58,063 nt of DNA from Betaproteobacteria bacterium UBA5582 (GTDB taxonomy: Bacteria; Pseudomonadota; Gammaproteobacteria; Burkholderiales; Rhodocyclaceae). Made by a program: the position numbers and the translations under genes. Under the pieces are notes generated by a model. That model saw only the letters and a list, made by a program, of their open reading frames with translations, did no database searches and had not been told where the DNA came from. Of this stretch, positions 45,185 through 54,019 are shown in pieces. The stretch covers positions 1-58,063 of the forward strand of contig DILW01000074.1 in NCBI GenBank assembly GCA_002425245.1. Direction: 5' to 3'. Numbering within the stretch: position 1 is the first letter of the stretch; the number at the start of each line of letters is the position of its first letter.

Positions 45185-45201
45185 ATTACTTCCGTAGTAA
45201 T
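45185..45201. promoter_or_regulatory. Small palindrome upstream of pilG
   Basis: ATTACT (45185-45190) and AGTAAT (45196-45201) are complementary around five bases, 49 bases ahead of the pilG start. It lies in the 187-base divergent gap between thiD and pilG, and could be an operator. Nothing else in the gap is recognised. Confidence 0.3.
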
Positions 45202-45250
45202 ATGCCGTGTATGTGGAAGGTGTGCCAAGAGACACTCAAGGGGCAGGGAA

Positions 45251-45661
45251 TTGACTGATTTATCGAGACTGCGCGGTGTACGCGTCATGGTCATCGACGA
45301 CAGCAACACGATACGCCGCAGCGCCGAAATTTTTCTCGTCCAGGCTGGTTGTCAGGTCGTCCTGGCCGAAGACGGTTTCGATGCCCTGGCCAAGATTGCC
45401 GATCACCAGCCGGCAGTGGTTTTCTGCGACATCATGATGCCGCGTCTCGACGGCTACCAGACCTGCGCCCTGATCAAGAAGAATCCGCGCTTCAGGTCCA
45501 CACCGGTGATCATGCTGTCGTCCAAGGACGGGCTGTTCGACCGGGCGCGCGGGCGCATGGTCGGATCGGACCAATACCTGACCAAACCCTTCACCAAGGA
45601 TAGCCTGCTGCAGACGGTCGCCACCTTCGCCCTGCCGGCAGACACGGAAATCAAACAGTAG
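45251..45661 (+). CDS. pilG: Twitching motility response regulator PilG
   Basis: 136 residues from a TTG start that has AGGGA just upstream. A single receiver domain: acidic pocket VIDDS, phospho-Asp60 in VVFCDIMMPRLDGY, and Lys in LTKPFTK. First of pilG-H-I-J-chpA, the Pil-Chp pathway that controls type IV pilus extension and cAMP in Pseudomonas. Confidence 0.93.
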   Translation: MTDLSRLRGVRVMVIDDSNTIRRSAEIFLVQAGCQVVLAEDGFDALAKIADHQPAVVFCDIMMPRLDGYQTCALIKKNPRFRSTPVIMLSSKDGLFDRARGRMVGSDQYLTKPFTKDSLLQTVATFALPADTEIKQ

Positions 45662-45675
45662 TCCAGGGAGCTTGT

Positions 45676-46041
45676 ATGCCCGTCAAGAACATTCTTGTCG
45701 TTGACGATTCACCTACCGAACGTTTCTTCGCTGTCGACCTGCTCAGCAAGGCCGGCTATCTCGTCACCACTGCCGAAAACGGCGAGGAAGGCATTGCCAA
45801 GGCCAAGGCCGGCAAGCCCGACCTGATCCTGATGGATGTCGTCATGCCCGGGCTCAATGGCTACCAGGCCACCCGCACCCTGACCCGCGACGAGGAAACC
45901 AAGCATATCCCGGTCATCGTGTGCACCTCCAAGGGCCAGGAAACCGACAAGATCTGGGGTCTGCGCCAGGGTGCGGTGGACTACCTGGTCAAGCCGCTCA
46001 ACCCCCAGGAACTGCTGCAACGCATCGCTGCACTGCCCTGA
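45676..46041 (+). CDS. pilH: Twitching motility response regulator PilH
   Basis: 121 residues, single receiver domain: Asp10/Asp11 (VVDDSPTERF), phospho-Asp54 (ILMDVVMPGLNGY), VCTSKGQETDKIWGLRQG and LVKPLNPQELL, which is the PilH form. It acts with PilG as the second output of the ChpA kinase, probably favouring pilus retraction. GGGAG ribosome site; three bases before pilI. Confidence 0.95.
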   Translation: MPVKNILVVDDSPTERFFAVDLLSKAGYLVTTAENGEEGIAKAKAGKPDLILMDVVMPGLNGYQATRTLTRDEETKHIPVIVCTSKGQETDKIWGLRQGAVDYLVKPLNPQELLQRIAALP

Positions 46042-46044
46042 GCG

Positions 46045-46557
46045 ATGGCCCGCAAGAGCAGTCTGCGCGATTTTCAGGCCTACCTGGCTGGCCGGCTCAG
46101 TGAAGCTGCTCAGGGTCACGGTGGCGCCTCCTGGCTCGGGCTTGATGTCGCTGGCGAGGGCTGGCTGGTCGATCTGGCCGACGGTGGCGAGATTGTCCAG
46201 GCGCCGCAACTGGTGGGGGTTCCGCTGGTTCATCCCTGGTTTGCCGGGATCGCCAATGTCCGCGGCAATCTTTACGCAGTCGCCGATTTCGCGGCCTTTC
46301 TCGGCGCCCCGCCGACGCCGCGCAACGCCAATGCGCGGCTGTTGCTGGTCGGTGTCCGCCATGGTTCGAACGCAGCCCTGCTGGTATCGCGCATGCTGGG
46401 CTTGAAGAAACCGGAAAATTTCGAGCCGGCGCCCGCCGACCCGGCGTTTCCGGCCTGGGGCCGGCAGCGCCATATCGACGCGGCAGGCAAGGTCTGGCGC
46501 AAGCTGGCGGTTCGCGATCTGCTGGCAGACCGCGAATTCATGGATATTGGAATTTAA
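46045..46557 (+). CDS. pilI: CheW-like coupling protein PilI
   Basis: 170 residues with a CheW domain: VDLADGGEIVQAPQLVGVP, HPWFAGIANVRGNLYAVADF and the closing WRKLAVRDLLADREF. It links the receptor PilJ to the kinase ChpA. Confidence 0.92.
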   Translation: MARKSSLRDFQAYLAGRLSEAAQGHGGASWLGLDVAGEGWLVDLADGGEIVQAPQLVGVPLVHPWFAGIANVRGNLYAVADFAAFLGAPPTPRNANARLLLVGVRHGSNAALLVSRMLGLKKPENFEPAPADPAFPAWGRQRHIDAAGKVWRKLAVRDLLADREFMDIGI

Positions 46558-46596
46558 GCTCGGGCGCCACGGCTGGCGCCCAGGTGGAGGTTAGAA

Positions 46597-48720
46597 ATGG
46601 CTTTGAGCTTCAAACTCCCGAAATTCGGGGCATCCAACCGGGATGCGTCGCCGCTGACCGTGACCGGCGACGAACCGGCTGCCGCATCGCCGGCAAAGCA
46701 GCCCGGTGGTGGCCTGTTGGCCGGCAAGACAGCCGGCCAACAGATGAAACTGCTGGCCGGGGTGTTCTTCGCCATCCTGCTGCTGCTCGCCTTCCTGGTC
46801 GCCCGGGATAACCGGGATGCCGCCCAGGCCACCGCCTACGTCGCCGCAGCAGGTGAAATGCGAATGCTGTCGCAGCGACTGGCCAAGGCTTCCTCCCTCG
46901 CTCTTCAGGGCAATCCGGTGGCCTTCGCCCAGCTCAAGGAATCGCGCGCCACCTTTGCCGATCTGATGAGCAAACTCACCGATGGCGGCGATCTGGGCCA
47001 AGTCAGCGTCGCAGCCTCACCAGCCGCCGTACAGCCACAACTGAACGCGCTCAACGAGCGCTGGGTCCAGACCGAGAAGGATGCGGCACTGGTCATTGCC
47101 CAGGAAAAGAACCTGGTCGAACTCGGCCGTAACGTCGCCACCATCGACGACAAGAACGCGGACATGCTCGAACTGGCCGAGCAACTGGCTGCAGTCAAAC
47201 TGCAGGCAGCGGCAAGCACCAGGGAAATTGCCGCGACTGGCCAGCTGGTCATGCTCACCCAACGCATTGCCAAGAACGCCTCGGCCCTGCTGGTTGGTAG
47301 CGAAATCAATCCCGAAGTCGCCTTCCTGCTCGGCAAGGACACCAACAATTTCCGCGAACTGCTGCAGGGACTGGCGCGTAACGCCGACGGAGAAAGCCGC
47401 AGCAAGGTCGAGTCGCTGGAAACCGCGTTCAAGGACTACGAGGCGGCGATTGCCGGCATTCTTGGCAACATGCAGCCGCTGGTCCTGTCCAAGCAGGCCG
47501 GTTCGCGCATCTACCGCGACAGCGAGGAACTGCTCGCCGCCACCGACGAACTGGCGCGCGGTTACCAGGAAGCCCTCAGCGGACGCGCCCTGTTCATCGT
47601 CTCGGTCCTGTTGCTGGCGGTCGCCGCACTGGCCGTGCTGGCCATGCTGGTACGGGTCTATCGCGACGAAGCCGAACGGCGCACCCAGGAAGTGGAGAAG
47701 CAACGCGCCAGCTCGGAACAGGTCAACCGCGAAAACCAGGACGCCATCCTGCGCCTAATGAACGAACTGGGCGACCTCGCCGACGGCGACCTGACCGTCA
47801 CCGCCACCGTCAGCGAGAACATCACTGGCGCCATCGCCGACTCGATCAACTACACCATCGAGGAACTGCGGGTGCTGGTCGGCCGCATCAACGACGCCGC
47901 CAACCGGGTGACGGCGGCCACCGAAATTGCCCGCCAGACCTCCGCCGAGCTGCTCAGCGCGGCCGAGCGCCAGTCGGTCGAAATCCAGGAAGCCGGCCAA
48001 TCGGCACTGGACATGGCGCGGTCGATGAGCGAGGTATCGAGCAATGCCGCCCAATCGGCGCAGGTTGCCAATCAGTCGCTGCAGGCGGCGGAAAAAGGAA
48101 CACAGGCGGTGCAGGACTCGATCAAGGGCATGAACGAAATCCGCAACCAGATCCAGGAAACTTCGAAGCGCATCAAGCGTCTGGGCGAAAGCTCGCAGGA
48201 AATCGGCGAAATCGTCGAACTGATTTCCGACATTACCGAACAGACCAACGTGCTTGCCTTGAACGCCGCCATTCAGGCCGCTTCGGCCGGCGACGCCGGG
48301 CGCGGCTTCACCGTCGTTGCCGAGGAAGTGCAGCGCCTGGCCGAACGCTCCGGCGAAGCGACCAAACAGATTGCGGCGATCGTCAAAACCATTCAGACCG
48401 ACACCCAGGACGCCGTCTCCGCCATGGAACAATCGACCCAGGGCGTGGTCGAGGGCGCCAAACTGTCCGACGCCGCCGGTCAGGCGCTGGCCGAGATCGG
48501 TCAGGTCTCCCGCGACCTAGCCGAGCTGATCCAGCGCATCTCCAGTTCCACCCAGAGTCAGGCCGATTCGGCGACGCAGGTGGCCGGCTTGATGCAGGAC
48601 ATCCTGCGGGTGACCGAGCAGACCACCGCCGGTACCCAGCGCACTGCCTCGGCGGTCGATGAACTGTCCGCACTGGCCTCCGAACTCAAGGGCTCGGTCG
48701 CCGGCTTCAAGGTCGATTGA
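46597..48720 (+). CDS. pilJ: Twitching motility chemoreceptor PilJ
   Basis: 707 residues. Membrane helix at about 50-70, a periplasmic region with two PilJ-type repeats (MRMLSQRLAKASSLAL and LVMLTQRIAKNASALL), second membrane helix at about 328-350, HAMP, and a methyl-accepting signalling domain (TNVLALNAAIQAASAGDAG, VVAEEVQRLAERS). No CheR-binding pentapeptide at the C-terminus (ends KVD). It detects surface or pilus signals and controls ChpA. A GGAGG ribosome site precedes the ATG. Confidence 0.95.
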   Translation: MALSFKLPKFGASNRDASPLTVTGDEPAAASPAKQPGGGLLAGKTAGQQMKLLAGVFFAILLLLAFLVARDNRDAAQATAYVAAAGEMRMLSQRLAKASSLALQGNPVAFAQLKESRATFADLMSKLTDGGDLGQVSVAASPAAVQPQLNALNERWVQTEKDAALVIAQEKNLVELGRNVATIDDKNADMLELAEQLAAVKLQAAASTREIAATGQLVMLTQRIAKNASALLVGSEINPEVAFLLGKDTNNFRELLQGLARNADGESRSKVESLETAFKDYEAAIAGILGNMQPLVLSKQAGSRIYRDSEELLAATDELARGYQEALSGRALFIVSVLLLAVAALAVLAMLVRVYRDEAERRTQEVEKQRASSEQVNRENQDAILRLMNELGDLADGDLTVTATVSENITGAIADSINYTIEELRVLVGRINDAANRVTAATEIARQTSAELLSAAERQSVEIQEAGQSALDMARSMSEVSSNAAQSAQVANQSLQAAEKGTQAVQDSIKGMNEIRNQIQETSKRIKRLGESSQEIGEIVELISDITEQTNVLALNAAIQAASAGDAGRGFTVVAEEVQRLAERSGEATKQIAAIVKTIQTDTQDAVSAMEQSTQGVVEGAKLSDAAGQALAEIGQVSRDLAELIQRISSSTQSQADSATQVAGLMQDILRVTEQTTAGTQRTASAVDELSALASELKGSVAGFKVD

Positions 48721-48739
48721 GCCACCGGCGCGAGGAAGC

Positions 48740-51700
48740 ATGAACGCGGCAACTGACTTCGATTTGGGCCCGCTGACGTGGGTCAAGGGTGAGATCGACC
48801 AGGCGCTGCAACGCGCCGACGAGGCCGTCGGGCAATTCCTGGCGACCGGCGACACGACGCAGCTGAAGTTCTGCCGCACCCACGTGCACCAGGTGCACGG
48901 TGCGCTCGACATCGTCGGCCTGAATGGTGTCACCGAGCTGACCGAATCCCTCGAAGCCCTGCTCCTGGGCATGGAGGAAGGGCGCCTGGCCGGCGCCGAG
49001 GCAGCCCTGGCCGTCGTCCGCGAAGCACTGGCCACCCTGCGCCAGTACCTCGACGACCTGCTTGCCGGCGAACCGCACCAGCCCTTGCGCATGCTACCGC
49101 TGTGCACACGGCTGGCTGAATTGCGCGGACTGCCGCCGGTGCACCCCGGCGACCTCTTCTACCCCGATCTCAGCCTGCGCCCGCCGCGCCCGCCCCAGCC
49201 CGCCCCCACCCTCACGCAGGCGGAGATGGAACAGGTCCTGCGCACCCAGCGCAGCCGCTTCCAGAAGGGCCTGCTCAAATGGCTGACCCAGCCCGCCCAG
49301 CGGGATGGCGGGCGCAAGACCATGGCCGAAGCCCTGGCGGCGATCGAGGCAATCCAGCCAACCGCCGCTGGACGCTCCTTCTGGTGGGTATCGCAAGCCT
49401 TCCTCGAAGCGCTGGACAACCCTGACCTGTCGGTCGAACCGCTGGCCAAGCAACTGTGCGCCCGCATCGACCTGCAGATCCGGCGCTTGCTCGACGGCTC
49501 CGGCAAGCTGGCCGAGCGTGTCATGCGCGAAGCCCTCTACTACGTCGCGCAGGTACCGGCCAATCCCGGCACGCTGGTAGCCCAGGCGCAACAGGTCTTC
49601 GACCTGCCTGGGCAGATACCGGAAGTGGCGGCCGTACGCACCCTGCCCAAGGCACAGGAGCTGGCCTTGCGCCGCCTGCGCGAATTGCTGTCTGCCGTCG
49701 AAGAAGCCTGGAACAAGTACTGCTCGGGCAGCCAGGGCAATCTCGCGACTTTTGCCGAGCTCGCCCGGGGCATTGCCCAGGTCACCGCAGAGCTCGGCCA
49801 GACCGACCTCAAGCGTCTGGGCCAGGCCCTGGCGGCGATTGCCGGCTGGTTGCAGGACGAAACCGGGCGCTTCAACGACAACGTGGCCATGGAGGTGGCG
49901 ACGACCATCCTGCTGCTGCAGAGTGCGCACGAGAATTTCCGGCGGCTGGGCGGCGATTTCGCCCAGCAGGTCGACCTCATGGTGGACCGCATTCACGCCT
50001 GCATCGCCGGCCGCCCGGCCAATCCGGGCGAACTGGCGCTACTCGACGAGATGACCCGGCGGGCCCAGGAGAAATTGCTGATCGCCCAGGTCGGCCGCGA
50101 AATCCAGAGCAATCTGGCGCAGATCGAGCAGACCCTCGATGCCTTCTTCCGGACACCGGACAAGGGCTTCGAAATGGCCATGCTGGACGCACCGATCAAG
50201 CAGATCGGCGGCGCCCTGGCGATGCTCGGGCATTTCCCGGCGGTCAGCAGCCTCAAGCAGGCCAGCGCCCATATCGAAGCCCTCGCCGTGCCGGGTTACC
50301 AGCCGCAGGAAGCCGATTTCCAGCGGGTTGCCGACGAACTGTCGGCGCTCGGTTTCTTTGTCGACGCCCTGCAGCACGGCGAAACCAGCTTCGACACCTT
50401 CATCCGCCGCCTGCACGGTGAGCGCCAGGACCCGCACACTGACGACAGCAGCACAGCAACGGTCGAGGACGAACTGGCCCGGCAGACACGGGAAGCCCGA
50501 GCACTTGCAGAAACCCTTGGCGCGGCGCCGGATGCGACACAGCTGGAGACGCTGAAGCAGAACCTGGAAGCAATCCAGAAAGACGCCGATCTGGTCGCCG
50601 ACCACGAACTTGGCGAATCGGCCAAGGCCGCGCTGGCCGCGCTCGAATCCGGCGAAGAACCCGACGTGGCCTTGTCCGGTCTGCGCGTCAACCAGCTCGA
50701 AGCACCGGCGCCCTCGGCCGAAACCCTGCAGCTGGCGAGCGCCAGCCACGAAGAGATCGACGCCGAACTGCTCGCCATCTTCATCGAGGAAGGTCGCGAT
50801 GTACTGAGTGCGCTGGAAGCCCAGCGCCAGCAACTGGCCGTCAACCCGAACGACCGTGAGGCACTGACGACGGCGCGGCGCTGCTCGCACACGCTCAAGG
50901 GTTCCGGCCGCATGGTCGGGCTGGTCGACCTGGGCGAAACCGCCTGGGCAGTCGAACAGACCCTGAACCTGTGGCTGCGCCAGGACATCGACGTGACCCC
51001 GGAACTGCTGACGATGATCGACGAGGCGCAGCGCGTGTTCGCTGCCTGGATCGAACATCTGGCGACGGCCAGCGGACCGGCGCCCGACCCTGCCCGACTG
51101 GTGGCCCTGGCCGAACATCTGCGTGGCGGTGGCGAACCCCCACCGCCGGCGCTTGCGGCACCGGTCGCGCTGGTCGAAGCATTACCGGAGGTGGCGGAAG
51201 AAGTCGCCCCCGAGCCAAGCGATGCCGCGCCCCCCGCATCTCCCGAACCGACGGTAACGCTGGAACTGGCCGAGCCCGAGCTCGAAACTGCCGCGCCGGC
51301 AGCGACCCTGTACGACATTTTCCGCGACGAAGCCCGCGGCCACCTGCTCTCACTGTTCAACAGCCACAGCAGCCTGGCTGCGGAACCCCAGGCACCAACC
51401 AGTTTCGAAATGCGGCGGGCAGCACATACTCTGGCCGGGATCGCCGCCATCGTCGGCCTGATGCCCCTGCACAATCTGGCCAGCGCCCTCGAACATGCCC
51501 TGCTGCGCCGCGACCAGACGGCCCAGCCGGGCAGCCTCTCCGGCCTGGAAACGCTGCGCCAGGCGATAATGACCCTGCAGGCAATGTACGACGGCCTGCT
51601 CGCCGGGCAGCAGCCTGAGGAACAAGAGCAACTGCTAGCTGCGCTGGCCGACATCTACCCGTTGCCTGAGCCGGCCGAATCACTGCCCGAGCAGGAAGAC

Positions 51701-54001
51701 AGCACCATGGCGCCGGCCGAACCGGCGCCCACCGAGGAGACAACGCCACCGGCAGTCGTCGAACCACCACCGCAACTGAGCGACGAACTCGACGAACAGT
51801 TGCTGCCCATCTTCCTGGAAGAAGCCAGTGACCAGGTCCGCGAACTGACCGCCGAGCTGCGCGCCTGGCGCGGTGCCCCGACGCAGGAAGCGGCGCCGCG
51901 GGCGATTGCCCGCCTGCTGCACACCTTCAAGGGCAACGCCCGGATGGCCGGCGCGATGAACCTTGGCGAAGCCACCCACCGACTGGAGAGCCGGGTCCAT
52001 GAAGCGATCAAGGCCGGCAGCGCCAGTCCGGCGCTGATCGACGAGATCGAGGCCGGTTGCGACATCCTGGCGCACGCCGCCGAGCGCCTGCGCGCCGGGC
52101 CAGATGACGAGGCTGCAGACGAAGCGCCAGAGGCAGTCGGCGCACCGCTGCCGCCCGCCGCCCCGAACGGCGAGGTGGAAAGCGAAGGCGAAGGCCAGCG
52201 CGCGATGCTGCGTGTGCGTGCCGACCTGGTCGACCGCCTGGTCAACGAGGCCGGCGAACTGTCGATCGCCCGGGCGCGGATCGAGGGCGAAATGCGCAGC
52301 CTCAAAGGCTCGCTGCTCGACTTGACGGAAAACGTCATCCGTCTGCGCCGGCAGTTGCGCGAAATCGAGATTCAGGCGGAAACCCAGATTCAGGCGCGCG
52401 TCGCCCAGGCGCATGACGGCCAGGCCGACTTCGATCCGCTCGAACTCGACCGTTTCACCCGCTTCCAGGAACTGACCCGCTTCATGGCCGAATCGGTCAA
52501 CGACGTGGCCACCGTCCAGCAGAGCCTGCTCAAGAACCTCGACGACGCCAACGCCGCCATCCTCGCCCAGGCGCGCCTCAACCGCGGCCTGCAGCAGGCA
52601 TTGATGAGCGTGCGCATGCTGCCGTTCGCCAGCCAGGCCGAGCGCCTCTACCGCATCGTCCGGCAAACCGCCAAGGAAGTCGGCAAACGCGCCAACTTCG
52701 ACATTGTTGGCGCCCACGTCGAAGTCGATCGCTCGGTACTCGAAAAAATGCTCGGCCCGATCGAGCACATGCTGCGCAACGCCGTCACCCACGGGATCGA
52801 GACGCGCCCGGAGCGGCTCGCCGCCAACAAGCCGGAAACCGGCGAAATCACCCTCAGCCTGGCCCAGGAAGCCAACGAAATCATCCTCTCGCTGAGCGAC
52901 GACGGGCGCGGCCTGGACCGCGAGCGCATCCGCCAGCGCGCAGTCGAACTCGGCCTGCTGCAGGCGGCCGATGAAATCGGCGACGCCGCCCTGCTCGATT
53001 TCATCTTCCGGCCGGGCTTCTCCACCGCCAGCGAACTGACTCAGGTGGCCGGCCGCGGGGTCGGCATGGACGTGGTCAAGACCGCCGTCGCCGAGCTCGG
53101 CGGGCGGATCGAGATCGTCTCCGAAAGTGGCCGGGGAACCCGTTTCAACCTTTACCTGCCGCTGACCCTGGCAGTCAACCAGACCTTGCTGGTGCGCGCC
53201 GGCAGCCAGCTTTACGCCGTGCCATCGACGATGATCGAGCAGGTGCTGGAGCTCAAGGAAAATGCCCTGACCGCAATCCGCGAAGCCGGCGAGACCGAGT
53301 GGCAGGGGCATCGTTATCCCTTCCACTATCTGCCGCATCTGCTCGGCGACCCCGGAGCCCTGCCCGAGGCGCGGCGGCGTTACCGGGTGTTGCTGCTGCG
53401 TGCGGGTTCGCAGCGGGTGGCGGTACTGGTCGACGAACTGCGTGGCAATCAGGAAGTGGTAGTCAAGAACATCGGCCCCCAGCTTGCCCGGGTGACCGGC
53501 ATCGCCGGTGCCACCGTGCTCGGCGACGGACAGGTGGTCTTGATCCTCAACCCGGTGGCACTGGCCGGCCGCACCGCCTCGACAGCGGGTGCGGTCCCGG
53601 TACAGGCAGCGGTGCAGGCCCGGCAACATCTGCCAACGGTGATGGTGGTCGACGATTCGCTGACCGTACGCAAGATCACCAGCCGCCTGCTGTTGCGTGA
53701 GGGTTACCAGGTGATGCTGGCCAAGGACGGGGTCGACGCCCTGGAACACCTGCTCGATACTCCGCCCGACGTGATCCTCTCGGACATCGAGATGCCGCGC
53801 ATGGACGGTTTCGACTTTGTCCGCAACCTGCGCGCCGACGCTCGCCTGCGCGACATTCCGGTGATCATGATCACTTCGCGGATGGCCGACAAGCATCGCA
53901 ACTACGCGCTCGAAATCGGCGCCAACCACTATCTCGGCAAGCCCTACGACGAAGAAACCCTGCTCGCGCTGATCGCCGGCTACTGCAACAAGCCGGTCTG
54001 A
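48740..54001 (+). CDS. chpA: Hybrid chemotaxis-type histidine kinase ChpA/PilL
   Basis: 1753 residues from the ATG at 48740, with CGAGGAAG ahead. Four phosphotransfer-like (Hpt) units are visible: a weak N-terminal one (His50 in VHQVHG), then His717 (SHTLKGSG), His896 (AHTLAGIA) and His1061 (LHTFKGNA). After an acidic Pro-rich linker come the CheA dimerisation region (LVNEAGELSIARARIE, about 1170), the ATPase (RNAVTHGIE near 1343, DDGRGLD near 1387, GRGVGMD near 1440), a CheW domain (about 1475-1610) and a receiver with Asp1682 (ILSDIEMPRMDG). This is the ChpA layout of Pseudomonas with fewer Hpt units. No pilK or chpB/chpC genes follow; the next gene is a convergent photolyase. Confidence 0.95.
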   Translation: MNAATDFDLGPLTWVKGEIDQALQRADEAVGQFLATGDTTQLKFCRTHVHQVHGALDIVGLNGVTELTESLEALLLGMEEGRLAGAEAALAVVREALATLRQYLDDLLAGEPHQPLRMLPLCTRLAELRGLPPVHPGDLFYPDLSLRPPRPPQPAPTLTQAEMEQVLRTQRSRFQKGLLKWLTQPAQRDGGRKTMAEALAAIEAIQPTAAGRSFWWVSQAFLEALDNPDLSVEPLAKQLCARIDLQIRRLLDGSGKLAERVMREALYYVAQVPANPGTLVAQAQQVFDLPGQIPEVAAVRTLPKAQELALRRLRELLSAVEEAWNKYCSGSQGNLATFAELARGIAQVTAELGQTDLKRLGQALAAIAGWLQDETGRFNDNVAMEVATTILLLQSAHENFRRLGGDFAQQVDLMVDRIHACIAGRPANPGELALLDEMTRRAQEKLLIAQVGREIQSNLAQIEQTLDAFFRTPDKGFEMAMLDAPIKQIGGALAMLGHFPAVSSLKQASAHIEALAVPGYQPQEADFQRVADELSALGFFVDALQHGETSFDTFIRRLHGERQDPHTDDSSTATVEDELARQTREARALAETLGAAPDATQLETLKQNLEAIQKDADLVADHELGESAKAALAALESGEEPDVALSGLRVNQLEAPAPSAETLQLASASHEEIDAELLAIFIEEGRDVLSALEAQRQQLAVNPNDREALTTARRCSHTLKGSGRMVGLVDLGETAWAVEQTLNLWLRQDIDVTPELLTMIDEAQRVFAAWIEHLATASGPAPDPARLVALAEHLRGGGEPPPPALAAPVALVEALPEVAEEVAPEPSDAAPPASPEPTVTLELAEPELETAAPAATLYDIFRDEARGHLLSLFNSHSSLAAEPQAPTSFEMRRAAHTLAGIAAIVGLMPLHNLASALEHALLRRDQTAQPGSLSGLETLRQAIMTLQAMYDGLLAGQQPEEQEQLLAALADIYPLPEPAESLPEQEDSTMAPAEPAPTEETTPPAVVEPPPQLSDELDEQLLPIFLEEASDQVRELTAELRAWRGAPTQEAAPRAIARLLHTFKGNARMAGAMNLGEATHRLESRVHEAIKAGSASPALIDEIEAGCDILAHAAERLRAGPDDEAADEAPEAVGAPLPPAAPNGEVESEGEGQRAMLRVRADLVDRLVNEAGELSIARARIEGEMRSLKGSLLDLTENVIRLRRQLREIEIQAETQIQARVAQAHDGQADFDPLELDRFTRFQELTRFMAESVNDVATVQQSLLKNLDDANAAILAQARLNRGLQQALMSVRMLPFASQAERLYRIVRQTAKEVGKRANFDIVGAHVEVDRSVLEKMLGPIEHMLRNAVTHGIETRPERLAANKPETGEITLSLAQEANEIILSLSDDGRGLDRERIRQRAVELGLLQAADEIGDAALLDFIFRPGFSTASELTQVAGRGVGMDVVKTAVAELGGRIEIVSESGRGTRFNLYLPLTLAVNQTLLVRAGSQLYAVPSTMIEQVLELKENALTAIREAGETEWQGHRYPFHYLPHLLGDPGALPEARRRYRVLLLRAGSQRVAVLVDELRGNQEVVVKNIGPQLARVTGIAGATVLGDGQVVLILNPVALAGRTASTAGAVPVQAAVQARQHLPTVMVVDDSLTVRKITSRLLLREGYQVMLAKDGVDALEHLLDTPPDVILSDIEMPRMDGFDFVRNLRADARLRDIPVIMITSRMADKHRNYALEIGANHYLGKPYDEETLLALIAGYCNKPV

Positions 54002-54019
54002 CCCTGCTCAGACCGGCTT
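53990..54019. repeat. Perfect 12-base inverted repeat spanning two convergent stops
   Basis: AAGCCGGTCTGA (53990-54001) and TCAGACCGGCTT (54008-54019) pair around CCCTGC. Each arm encodes Lys-Pro-Val-stop, the end of ChpA on one strand and of the photolyase on the other. There is no T-run, so it may act as an RNA 3' end in both directions rather than a classical terminator. Confidence 0.75.

Noticed and set aside
51680..53929. A 749-residue open frame antisense to chpA
   Set aside because: ChpA has clear motifs throughout; this frame has none and is a codon-bias artefact.
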